Part shown: in pieces, positions 21,698 to 33,410 of the stretch
How the letters are laid out: every line of letters begins with the position of its first letter
Position numbering within the stretch: position 1 is the first letter of the stretch
Assembly (NCBI GenBank): GCA_963924555.1
Contig: OZ004588.1
Span: forward strand, 6,421,205 to 6,485,204
Reading direction: 5' to 3'
Length of the DNA stretch: 64,000 bases
DNA from: Crambe crambe
Lineage: Eukaryota; Porifera; Demospongiae; Poecilosclerida; Crambeidae
Notes under the pieces: model-generated
Databases searched by the model: none
Seen by the model: only the letters and a program-made list of their open reading frames with translations
What the model was told of the DNA's origin: nothing
Made by a program: the position numbers and the translations under genes

Positions 21698-24600
21698 TTA
21701 CGTGTGCTTTGTTCTCATATGAAGTGTAGCTTGTCCTGGAAACTCTCTTGCCTTCCCTTTCAAGTTCATTCTTCCAGGTGAGGTGGCCTTTGAACGTTTC
21801 TGTTGCTTGCGGAGTTGCTGTAAACTGCTGAAAGTCATCATCTTCTCTGGCTCGAGGTTTGTGAGAGACTTTGAGGTTTGCTCCCCTCGTTTTCCCATGT
21901 GCATGAAAGTATCGTGATATCCTTGTCTCGAGGCAGCTGAACTAAACATCGGCATTTTGCTACCATCCAGTGAAGAACTAAGTTCCAAAGAATCTGATAT
22001 TGGTCTACCCTCTGTGATACCCGACACAACCGATGAGATTTCAAACTCCGTGTCAACATCCTCCGTGTCTTCATTCTCTTCCGTAATTACTTGCAATTCT
22101 TCGACTCTTACCGTAGGCTTGAATTTATTCGGTCGAAAATCATCTTCAATTGACTCACCTGTTATTTTCACCTTAAATGGACTTCCAGGTATGTGCTTTT
22201 CGGACCACATGATGGAGACTAAATAGTCACCTGGTTTTTTCGGATAATATCTTGCGATCAACGTCCTAGGATCGCTGTGGTCTTTGGACTTCAAATCGAT
22301 CTTGAATGCATCTTTGACCCCATGCAGACACACCCTTAGCATGCCAGGGCCAGCATCTTTTGTCTCAATAGTGAAAGAAGTCGGTACTCCAACCAGACCA
22401 TTTTCAAGACCAGGACCGAAAGCTTTGCATTTGCTGGGATCAACGCCTGGATATATCTTCAGTACGAAAGGACTATTGGGAATATGTTGACCAGACCACT
22501 TCACATTGACGCGATACTTCCCATGCCTAACAGGGTCTAGCTTGATATCATGCCTTCCTTTGGTGCTGTCTTTAGCCGTAAAGACGCGAGCTTGAATACC
22601 ACCAGGACCTATGGCCTTAATGGTCAATTTCCCAGTGCCTGCATTTTTTGTATCGACTGAGAAATCAATAGGCTTGCCAATGGTGAGAACTGCTTCTGCC
22701 TCCAAAGCAGATCCATACATTTTGCATCTGTCTGGTTCGGGACCGGGCTGGGCGTTGAGTTTGAATGGACTTCCAGCTATATCCTCTCCTACCACTCTCA
22801 CTGTGATGAGGTAAGAGCCGGGAGTGGTGACGATATATGCCACATTGTATGATCCATTTTTGTTATCTCTTATCCTCACACGGGCTTCGATTCCATTCAC
22901 AACTCCCGTGACCTTCACCTGCAGCAATCCATCATCCACCAAACCTGCTTTTTTGGTCAAAATGACAAACTGAGCTGGAATATTGGTGAAGGATTCCTGT
23001 AGCCCACTTCCAGTTGCACTGCATGTGTTAGAGTCGAAAGCCATTACTGCCAGTAGCAAGGGACTGCATGGCAGACTAAAGCCACCATAAGTTATTGATA
23101 CTTCATGCGTGCCTATTTCATATGGAGTGAAATCAGCTGTTAGAGAACGTTTATCTTCACTTATTCGGAGCTTTGTGGAATATTTAGCACTGGGGCCAGT
23201 TGCTTTAATGATAGGAATCAGATTTTCCTCCATCTTCTCAGCAGATGTAATCATGAAGCGAACTGGTTTTCCAATCACACCCATCTTCTTCTCTACTAAA
23301 TCTCCACTGACTCCAAACTTGGAAACGTCACAAACTTGAATCCTGAAGGGGCTACTTGCTATCCACTGGTTGTGATATTTGATTCCGACCAAGTACTCTC
23401 CCACTCTCAGAGGACAAATTTCGAGTTTTTTGAAATACTCGTTTTCCTGGTGTGTGAAGACCGTATTGAAGCACGACACTGTGTCTTTGTCGACACAATC
23501 AAAAGCAATATTACCAATTCCAGCTTCTTTGGTATCAAGTTCAAAGACATGGGGTTTGTTGAGCTCCAGAAAGGAAGGAACTGCTCCATGGAGTTTACAG
23601 CTGAGGGGATCAGTAACTTCAACCGTGAAGGGTGAGCCTTGGATTAGCTTATCAACGCAAACCACTTCCACTTTGTAAACTCCAGGAAGTGTGGGTTTGA
23701 AAGAGGCATAGCCTCTGTTCCCTTTGATGGACTTGAATTTGATGGGTATTTGTATCTCTGGAGTCAAAATCGCTGTCATCTGGAGCACATTTAGGGGAAG
23801 ATTTTTGGAAGAATCAATGCTGAATTCTGCTTCCTCAAAGGTCTGGTAGATACGGTTATTGGGAAGACTACCTATCATGTAACCACCACTGTCCACCACT
23901 GTGTAAGGAATGGCCAAATGGGTAAGCTCCTTGTCATTTAGAAAGATATGCAATACAGGTTTTCCAGCTCTGGGTGGAGTATATTTTAACTCAACGATTG
24001 AGTCATCAAGAATGCTGATGTTGGCTTCGATTTTCTCCTTGTTATCGTACAATAAGTGAGCAGCCAAATTGCGTCTCCCTGATTGTTTTGTATTCAGCTT
24101 CAGCTCTATCATCTCTTCGACTTGTCGCAGCTTGCAGTGATGCTCGAAATCAACTATATGAATGAGGCTAGAATCTGTAGCCTGAACAGAGAACGGGCTA
24201 TTTGGTACAGGGATATCAGACCAGCGAATATCGAAAGTGATTTTACTTGGGACTAAAGGAGTGTACATGAACGTTAGAACTCCACTTTGTTTCTCTTCAA
24301 GTGTGAACTTCACCCTCTTTCCATCTTCATAAAATGCATCGATGAAAAGCTTCCCTGGACCGGCTTGGGTGGTGTCAATGAGAAAATTGGTTTCTTTGTT
24401 TATTTGGGCCCTCTGGAGACCGGGACCACTGACCACGACAGCATCGGGAAGAGATTTGAGCTCACTATTTCGAATCCTACTCACCAGCGTCATGATTTGC
24501 AATTCTTCCACTTTTCCACTGCTCAAATCTGCAGCGTTGATATGTGGGGAGATGCCAAGCTTCTTTGAGCAGACATTGTGTATTTCTGTAGCATTCTCCA

Positions 24601-26684
24601 TGGGATTGTCTCTCGACATTTTCATCCAGTGCGACAGCGTCCCAGGAAAGCACGAATTAAGAAGAGCAGCAAAGTTTTTCCCATCGAACCAATCAGTGGT
24701 GAAATTAGTAATACCTTGGTGAGGAAGAGCTCTGCGAACCCACTTTAGAAGCTTTACTCTTGCAGGTTCGACAAAATACGAGAGGTAGGTCATCATGCTG
24801 AGTTCATCAATGCTGCCACTGGCGAGGTCACTGGAGGATATGATTTTTGGGATTTTTAAGTGGGCATCGGCCACCTTGATGGCAAGGGTGCAGTTGTTCT
24901 GGTGTTTGGTAGGGTCCAATGTGGCCACGTTGGGAGCAATCCCTGGCTTTACGGCATTAATGACTGCCACTAAAGCTCTGCAATTCAAATGTGTATAGTA
25001 AATTACTATGCAGCAGTAAGTGATCACTCGTTCAAGCAGTTTGGCCAGAGACAAAAAATTAAATTTAGCAGCCAGGGGTTGAATCCAGGATTTTGCTTGA
25101 GGGGTAGTGAAAAAATTTGAGGAGGGGGAACTACAAACCTATGTGAAATTCTATGATAATCTCAGGGGGGCAAGCCATCGTTTAGGGGGCCCCTTGAATT
25201 AACCCTGGTTTGAAGTAATACTTGGGAAAATTTTCTTGAAGTGTGAATCCCTAATCAAAACCAGTAGCATTGTGACTTTTCCCATAGAGGTTAGTCATTC
25301 AATATAAGCCCTCAACTGTCCACAAAAACACTGGTCACATACCTGTGGCTATTTAGCAGCTAAATTACTAATATTATATACCTTCCATCACTCCAGTCAC
25401 TGGTGAAATTGGAGATATTCCAGGAAGGAAGGAGGGCCTGCAGCCACTGGAGCATCACATCTTTGGTTGACACTTTATAACCTTTTGGCAAAAAAAAATT
25501 ATTGTTAATCTTCAAATTCAATTAAGCACAGAATTTTTGTATTTCATAGGCCTATTTAGCTATGTAGCTGTAGCTGCATTTTGTATGCATGCTAGCTTGA
25601 TCTCCATTCTCACCTTTCATCCGTAGCTGATACTTTTGGATCAGAGTCCATATCATGCCAAGTGTTAACTTGATGTTTCCTTCAAACACGTTCAAACTTC
25701 CTATAAATTGAATATAAATTTTGTGGTCATCTATATATGCATGCAGCTCCAAATGCTAAAACATATGCTTATAACCCTGCTGTTATGATGATTTTTGAGC
25801 TGTAATTTTTTAGCTACATACCTATTCCAATAAGCTTGACATCTTCCTGCTTCATGAATTCAAACACCAGGTCCAAATTCACCAGCTTATGTGCAGGCAT
25901 TTTGGGGTTCTTGGTGTAACCTTTTATCTTCTTCTTTGTAAGATTTTCCAGGAGCTTGATGAGGAGAATTCCATCAGAGAGATCAGTAGAGAGATCTTGG
26001 ATTTTGGGAGTGCCATGTCGGCCAGCTTTGAGGCGGGCATTCAACCAGTTGGTAAAGGTAGATTTCTACACATTAATAAATTATCAAAGGAGTTCGCCAT
26101 TATGGACGTCATAAACTCAAGAACAAATGAAAAATGAAACAAAATTTAAAAAACAAACAAATGAATAATAAACAAACGATTTTAAAAGCAGGCCAGCCTT
26201 GCACATGCAGAATATGGGAGGATCTGCCTGTGAGGAGGCTCGTTCTTTTAAGTATATACTGGCTAACTAGTAGTTATGCCAAGATCAAAAGCAGTAGCTA
26301 AATACTGGCCAACTAGCTGACCTGCTAGCTGTCTGACCTGCTGGCTGCCCTGACCTGCATTTCCATCCATGCTTGGTCCATATCTGTGTCCCTACTCTCC
26401 AAAATATCCGTAAAACTAGAGGTCTTCCCATCCTCCAACTCTGTCAGGCTGGAAGTGCGACCCTCTGGGCTCTTGGGGACCTTGCTGGGGCGCAGGACGT
26501 GATTGAGCAGGGGGGAAAGAGGACGCTCAGGGTTTTTTGTTGGACCGTAAGTTTCCAGCAAGAGTGGCGTACTTTTTGTCGCTCCTAGACCGTCAGTCTC
26601 ATCTTCGTCGACGTCTAGGCGGAGGCCAGAGTAAGAATCTAGTTTAGAAGCGCTCTTGACTTCGGAAAGGTACACGGTAGACAT
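21698..26684 (-). CDS. Jitterbug-type filamin with three CH domains, copy 1
   Basis: Five exons: 26684-26355, 26065-25822, 25700-25614, 25481-25382, 24977-21698, giving 1,346 residues with phases 0, 1, 1, 2. Residues 1-110 are a Ser/Thr/Pro-rich head. CH1 about 111-215 (TFTNWLNARL... LEN-T-KK), CH2 about 226-322, a divergent CH3 about 325-425, then eight filamin Ig repeats about 432-1215 (most ending in a SPF-type motif such as IPGSPFKVKITG) and a basic tail. Filamins cross-link actin through the CH tandem and act as scaffolds. Three CH domains instead of two mark the jitterbug (Jbug) type. The start is the ATG at 26,684, just before MSTVYLSEV. Same strand and exon plan as copy 2 directly upstream. 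No break seen. Confidence 0.85.
25070..25215. mobile_element. Inverted-repeat element in filamin copy 1 intron
   Basis: Starts ccaggggttgaatccaggat and ends gaattaaccctggttt, roughly inverse. The same family lies at 50,551-50,722 (gcagggtttaattcag to aaataaaccctgtttg). Both share ctacaaacc and a G-rich right half. Nonautonomous; no coding. Confidence 0.5.
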
Positions 26685-26930
26685 TGTCTTTTTTTTCAAA
26701 GGTGGGTGGGGTTAGTTTGTGGGTGGGGCTCATTAATATCATTACAAGTGGTTTGGCTTGATCAGTAGCTGAATTATGTATTTCAGCCTCAAATTAAATC
26801 AAGCCCTACATCTATATCCAATGCCATTTGTCCGGCTGGCCTTCCTCGCTCGCTGGATAGACGTACTGTATAAGTGCAGTACTGCACATGCGCAGTACTG
26901 GTATCTTAGCTAGCTTGGAAAAGGCCTCTC
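26685..26930. promoter_or_regulatory. Short upstream region of filamin copy 1, with palindrome
   Basis: The 246 bp between the filamin copy 1 ATG (minus) and a possible exon starting at 26,931 (plus) contain CAGTACTGC - 6 bp - GCAGTACTG at 26,877-26,900, a perfect 9-bp-arm palindrome whose centre includes ATGCGCA, an NRF1-like core. A divergent promoter is possible if the plus-strand exon is real. Confidence 0.35.
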
Positions 26931-27344
26931 ATGGTTGCATTTGCATTACTGATCATTCTAGTGTCACATGGAGGGTTTTCTTACCCAGTTGGACCTATCT
27001 GTAACACCTCTGCTGAAGTGTTTCTGAGGCCTGAGACGTCTCATGGTCCCTCTGATCGACCCAAAGTGGAAAATGGTGGCTTTCTGATAAAAGTACAGAC
27101 CTTCCACTATCCATACGCCATGATGGAGGATATAATTATGCAGTGGCAAGCTATATACAGGTAAGTTAATATATCTGGTTTTATTTCTTTGAGGCAATCG
27201 AATTTGGATGTACTAGCCAACTATAGAACATGTATGTAAGTGGCACAGAACCAATCTCTGTTTGAGTACAAGCATGCAGTTATAATTGGGCTCTTATTAT
27301 GTATCCCCACACTATGAAAAATAGGAGATATCCTATTATAGCCT
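26931..27344 (+). CDS. Possible small secreted protein, two exons (tentative)
   Basis: An ATG at 26,931 opens a frame starting MVAFALLIILVSHGGFS, a fair signal peptide. After 76 codons the frame meets a strong donor (TACAG|GTAAGT, about 27,160). An acceptor (CATGCAG, about 27,281) joins in phase to SYNWALIMYP and a stop near 27,344, giving about 99 residues with a single Cys. I recognise no family and have no paralogue to compare. It could equally be a chance frame in the 3' flank of filamin copy 2. Confidence 0.22.
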
Positions 27345-27644
27345 GAAACCTGGCATGTTCCCTTTAAAATGTCATGAAATATGCCATGCCCTTGCATATC
27401 CTACAAAAAAAAACAAAAAAAAAACACTTGTGTTTCCTTCAAGTTTCTTTTGGAAACACATGGGAAATCTCTTATTCTTCATAGTGCCAATTATTGTTAA
27501 TTATTATAGAAAGAGTAAATGTATATATAACAAAGATTATATATAACATGAGATGCTGTATAATTTTGGCAGGTGGCATGGGATAGTTGCTATAAAAAGT
27601 GAAAAAAGAAAAAAAAGAGTGTATCAAAAATGAATGAAAGGTTG

Positions 27645-30600
27645 TCATTTAGATACAAACTTGGATTTATTCAGGTTCTGCATACGAATAGTCACTTGTC
27701 CATCAAATTCTTTCTTCTTATCCTTTCTTCTCTCCTCTAGGGAAACTCTACGTCGTCTGTTCTGTTTGTTGTACTGTTGGAGGTTGTGGAAAGTTGTCAT
27801 GTCTTGACTCTTTTTGTGGCTTGCACGATCTTTGAATCCATGGTTGAATGTATCTTTTATGTGCGTGGCCGGTTTGCTTTTTCCTGCAAGGAGTGCAGGT
27901 GCAGATTTGTATGGTGCCAGTTGTCTGTCATCTCCAGCATCGTCCCCAAAATCTCTATCACCAGCTTCGTCAATCAGAGTAGCCGTTTCTGGCAGTCGAG
28001 GTGTAGGTGTAAATACCACCGGCCTCTTCTCGACACCATCTCCAACTATTTTAACCCTGAATGGACTGCCAGGGATATGAACATCAGACCACTTTATCGT
28101 GATCAGGTACTCGCCCGGTTGAGTGGGGTCATATTTCGCCAGTAGAGTCCTTCGATCCTTCTGGTCCTTCGGCTGTATCTCAATCTTGAATGCACCTTTT
28201 AGTCCATGCAGCCTCACCTTCAGAATTCCAGCCCCAGCATTCTTCGTTTCGATTATAAAGGAACTTGCTTTGCTTACAAGTCCATCTTCCAAGCCTGAAC
28301 CATAAGCATTGCATTTTCTAGCGTCTGCTCCTGGAAAGACTTTCAGAATGAAAGGACTGCACGGAATATGCTGGCCAGACCACTTCACACTTACTCTGTG
28401 CTTACCATGACGAAGTGCATCTATGTTGATGTCATATCGTCCTGGATGATCAGTTTTAGCAATAAAAATACGTGCTTTCGTTCCTCCTGGACCAATGGCA
28501 TTCACTAATAGCTTTCCTGTGCCAGCATCTTCAGTATCAACAGTGAATTCAATTGGTTTTCCAAATGTGAAAATTGATTCTTCATTCAAGGCAGGTCCAT
28601 ACATTTTACACTTATGAGCCTCTGGGCCTGGAAGGGCATTCATCTTGAAGGGACTGCCAGGAATGTGTTCCCCAGCAGCTTGGACAGAAATGAGATAGGC
28701 TCCTGTTTTCTGGATGAGATAAGCAATGCTGTACGTTCCATCTTTGTTATCTCTTGCTCGTATGCGACCTTCACTCTTGTTAATAACACTGGCCACTTTG
28801 ATCTGCAGTGTGCCATCTTCTATGAGTCCATGTTGTCTGCTCAAGACAACAAACTGAGCAGGCTTGTTCGTGTAGGCCTTCTGAAGACCCGCCCCAGCAG
28901 CACTACATGCATCGTAATCAAACAGCACCACAGGGAGGACGATAGGACTCGAAGGGATGTCGAACTCACCGTACCTTATATTGATTTTGTGATCTCCGAT
29001 TTCCCAAGGTACGAAGCTGATGGAGTGGCTAAGACCATCTTCACTTACTTTGGTCTGAGGAGAATATTTGGCACTTGGACCATCAGCTTTTACGACTAGC
29101 TTGAGGTTATCATTATTGGCCTGCTTTTTGGTGTGAACTTTGAACTCAATTGGCTTTCCAACGTTGCCGACTTTTGGTTTTTCCACAATGTTGAATTTTG
29201 AGGGATCGCAAATTTGTAGTCGGAATGGACAACCAGATATCCACCTCTTTTGGTACTGGATGCCCACAATATAATCTCCTTCAACAATTGGAGTTACTTG
29301 AAGCTTTTGCAAGTCACTGGAGTCACGTAGTTGGAGTTTAGTCTTGAAAAGAGAAGAGATATCGTGGTCTGAGCTCTCGAATGTAATCGATCCGATACCT
29401 GCTTCTTTTGTGTCAACTTGGAATACGTGGGGCTTACCCAGTTCAAGGAACAAAGGGATCTCTCCTTCAATCTTGCAGCCATGTGGATCAGTGACTTTCA
29501 CTGAAAAGGGAGTACCTCGGATTAGCTGGTCAACGCACACGACTTCAACACTATAGCTACCAGCCAAGGAAGGGATGAAGCTAGCAAAGCCTCGGTTGCC
29601 ATCAATTTGTGTAAACTTTAGGGGAATTTGAACATCCTCATTCAAAATGGCAGTCATCTGCAGCACATCCAGAGGCAATCCTTTAGCAGAGAGGACACAG
29701 AATCGTATGTCATCAAAGCTGCAATACAATTTGTCTTTGGGGTAGGCTTCAATGGAATAACCTCCACTATCAACAACCGTGTAAGTAACTGAGAGATGAA
29801 TCAGTTCTTCTTTATTCCAGAATATGTGCAGAACTGCTGTACCAGATTTAGATGGGGTATACTCAAGCTGGACTCTATTAGCGGACAAAGTGGTTGATTT
29901 TGCCGGAATTTTTTCTTTTCCCTGCTGTAAGAAAGCTGTCAATCTATTGAATCCCGCTTGCTTTGTCTCGAGTGTCAGGCTAACGGGCTTTCCGATCTCC
30001 ACAAGCCTGTTGTGAGATTCAAAGTTGACAATATTCACAAGCGCTGAGTCTATAACAGGGACGCTGAAAGGACATCCAGGGACTGGTATATCTGACCAAG
30101 TAACATCAAAGATTATATTCCCTGGAGTCAGGGGTGTGTACAATAAGCGAACCACCCTCTTCCTTTCCTCCTTGAGGCTGAATTTGAGCTTCTTTCCATC
30201 CTCTTCAAAGTAAGCGTCGATGTACAACTGGCCAGGACCTGCCTCGGTTGTGTTGATGGTGAAGTGTGTCTCCTTTTGGAGCTGGGCTTCTTCTGATCCA
30301 GGACCACTGATGATTACTTCATTTGGGAGGGACACCATCTCGCCTCCTCTCACAAGCATAATCATCGTCATTACTTGCAACTCTTCGACTTTTCCATCAG
30401 CAAGATCTTCTGAATCAAAGGGTGCCATGATCCCAAATTTCTTCTGGGTAATCTTGAAGAGCTGGTCGATAAATTCCTTTGAGGTATCCATTTCAAGAGT
30501 TGCCCATTCGGTGAAAGAACCCGGAAAACAGGCATTCAATAAAGCACCAAATGCCCGACCATCGTACCAGTCGGTTGAAAATCCAGTGATATTAAAAAGA

Positions 30601-33264
30601 GGGATGACCTTTCTGATCCATTTTAGGAGCTTTATTCGAAATGGGTCCACAAAATACGAGAGGTAAGTCATCATACTCAGTTCGTCAGCATTCCCACTGG
30701 AGAGATCGTCGGGGGATATGATTTTGGGGATTTTGAGGTACGAGTTTGCGACCTTGATGGCAAGAGTGCAGTTGTAACGATGCTTAGTGGGATTGAGTGT
30801 GGCCACGTTGGGAGCTATGCCTGGTTTCACCTTATTAATGGCTGCGATCAAAGCCCTATAAAGGTTTGAAAATAGAACGAAAGTGCATTATTTATAGTGG
30901 AGGACATTCTGGAAAGAGGACATAGCTAGCTACTTTTCAACAAAGAATAATCTAAAAGTGTCTTGTGTGTCCATTATGATATATAGGACATTCTATAGCT
31001 ACTCCTCCATCATAGCTTACCTTCCATCCTTCCAGTCTGAAGTGAGGTTTGTAATGTTCCATCGAGGCAAAAGAGCCTGCAGCCAGTTGACCATCACATT
31101 CTTGGTGGATACCTTATAACCTGGAACAGGAAAAAGGCAAGATCTAGTGACAGCTAAGCATCAGGTATCATTTCCAAGCCTAAAATTAATAGGCCTGGAA
31201 ATGAGGCAAAATAAGTGTAGGCAGTGTTTTGGAATTTGTGGGAGAGATGAATGAGAATATAGACTTTTTAACCTTCTAACTATTATTGGGCAATACAATA
31301 TTTAATGATCCACAGGCACAAGTGACATGACTTATATACCCTTGACCTTTTGAATTCATATGCCATACAATGTTATACGATGCATTCTAGGTACATACAT
31401 TCATAGGAACAAATACCATGCGATAATGTATGTATAATTGGAAGTGAAAAATTCATAGACATTATTACTGGCTACGCTCTAGCAGTATTCATAGTGGATC
31501 AAGAAACATCTATGAATAGCCAAACTGCCACACCCTTCCCTAAAATGTTACACACTTAGAAGGGAACAGCAAGTACAGAATGTTAGATAAACAGTGCAGG
31601 GTGGGACGGGGGAGAGGAGGAAGGGGAGATTGGGGGATGGACAGAGTAGCATGATCCCTAGCTCACCTTGCATCCTGATCTGATACTTCTGGATGAGCAT
31701 CCATATCATCCCAAGGGTCAGGGTCATGTTGCCTTGATAGATGTTTATCCCACCTTTATAGTGGAAGGAAATGGGAAAATAATAAACTTTAGAAAGCTGG
31801 TCTATAGATATTTACATGCAGGTGAATGTACTTTCATAATAAACTGAATCAGAAGTGGAACTTCCTACAAAAGACCCTCTGATGCAATAGGAACAACCTC
31901 TCTAATAAAGGACAACCTTCAAGGTCCAAAATTGCAAATACTAGCTGATATGGATTCGTTTTTAGCCACTTTACTTTACTTCTATTCAGCTATATAAGAT
32001 TATCCAGAACACGAGACAACAACTTCATCAAAAGCAATTCTTGAGAAATGGCTATTTAATTAAGGTTTCTACTTGGGATATAGCTACATGCATTCAGGTG
32101 CATGCATAGGACTTTCAGATTAGTAAACTTCAAGGAGTATAATATATAAATCTAGCTACTGTTGTATAAATATTGTGTAATTTTTTCTAATACAAAATCA
32201 TAACATGTTTACTCTCTTACCTACTCCAATCATTTTGATGTCTTCAGATTGCATAAACTGAAAAGCCAAGTCGAGGTTCACCAGCTTGTGTGCCTCAGTT
32301 TTTGGCGTCTTTCCGGTGAACCCTTTCACTTTTTTCTTGGTGAGATTCTCCAGGAGCTTGATCAGCAAAATCCCGTCCTTCAGGTCATTGGAGAGGTCAT
32401 CCACTTTTCTGTCGTGTTTTCCTGGCTTGAGCCGATCGTTGACCCAATTCGTGAATGTAGTTATCTGAAAAATATCAGAGGCCACAGTACAATACCTTCA
32501 CAAGCTATCAATTCTCAAAAGATGTACAAACTGATCGAAAGCATACATTCCCTATCTTATAGCTAATTATAATGTTAATTAATATACGTGTATAATGTAT
32601 ATACCTGAACTTCCATCCATTGTCTTTTTTTCTGTCCGCTCGATCTAGTCAAATCTACTGCACTTCTTTCTGCTGGTATCTGATCATCGCCTCCACTACC
32701 TGCTAAATCCAGAATATCAGTTATAGATTCGGTGGGCAGTATGTTGTATGTACCAAGCAAACTTGAGTTACTGTCTCTAGCTGCAAGCAAGTTAATGGTG
32801 GAGTTAGAGAGATCGATGTCAGACCTGCTGGACAAGTTCTCAGTAGACAGGTCGAGACTGATAGTGCTGAAAGCAAGTAAGTTGGAGCTGGAGGCTGCTT
32901 GTAGCTGTCCAACTTGAAAATTCCACAGAGGAGAATCCTTTCCAGCATTGACATTCTCGGTTTTTTGAGGATAAATCAACGGCGATTCGGCTGCTTCTTC
33001 TTCCACTATTTCCTCTACTTGGATCGCAGGGAGTTGGCTGAAATCGGCTCTCTGATTTGCAAGCGTGAGGGGGCTGGGAGCTACGCCCTTTGCAGCTTTG
33101 CTGGTGGCCAGGGGCGATTCTGGTAGGCTAGGGTTTCCCGCACTCCCTGTGCGATACATGACTGAACTAGAAGATGTAGCGGACTCAGATGCGTTGGAAA
33201 ACCCCTTTGTAGGGACTATAGCTGCTAGTCTGGTGTTGGCAGAAGTAGAACGTAACTTGCTCAT
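27645..33264 (-). CDS. Jitterbug-type filamin with three CH domains, copy 2
   Basis: Five exons: 33264-32605, 32464-32221, 31753-31667, 31120-31021, 30855-27645, giving 1,433 residues. Internal exons 2-4 are 244, 87 and 100 nt, exactly as in copy 1, with the same phases. The Ser/Pro-rich head is twice as long (220 residues). CH1 about 221-325, CH2 about 336-432, CH3 about 434-535, eight filamin repeats about 545-1315, basic tail to 1433. An in-frame ATG five codons upstream (33,279) is an alternative start; 33,264 was chosen because MSKLRS resembles the copy 1 start MSTVYL. Its start is only about 150 bp past the MyD88-like stop. Expected role: actin cross-linking or scaffold. It is less than 1 kb from copy 1, so this is a tandem duplication. 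Confidence 0.85.
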
Positions 33265-33410
33265 TCTTTTGCAGTGCATGCAGCAATTATGAGTACGCGT
33301 GCGCGTTGCGTTGAAATAAAACATCCGGAATTTTAAACGCATGCGCATATGTGATTGTGAAAGAACCAAAAAGTGACAAAAAACACGAACAAGGACAATG
33401 AATTAGATTG
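33265..33410 (-). promoter_or_regulatory. Compact promoter of filamin copy 2
   Basis: Only 146 bp separate the MyD88-like stop codon from this filamin. Within it are ACATCCGGAA (33,321-33,330; ETS-type core) and acgcatgcgcat (33,337-33,348; NRF1-like palindrome), both common in TATA-less promoters. Assignment is by motif only. Confidence 0.4.
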
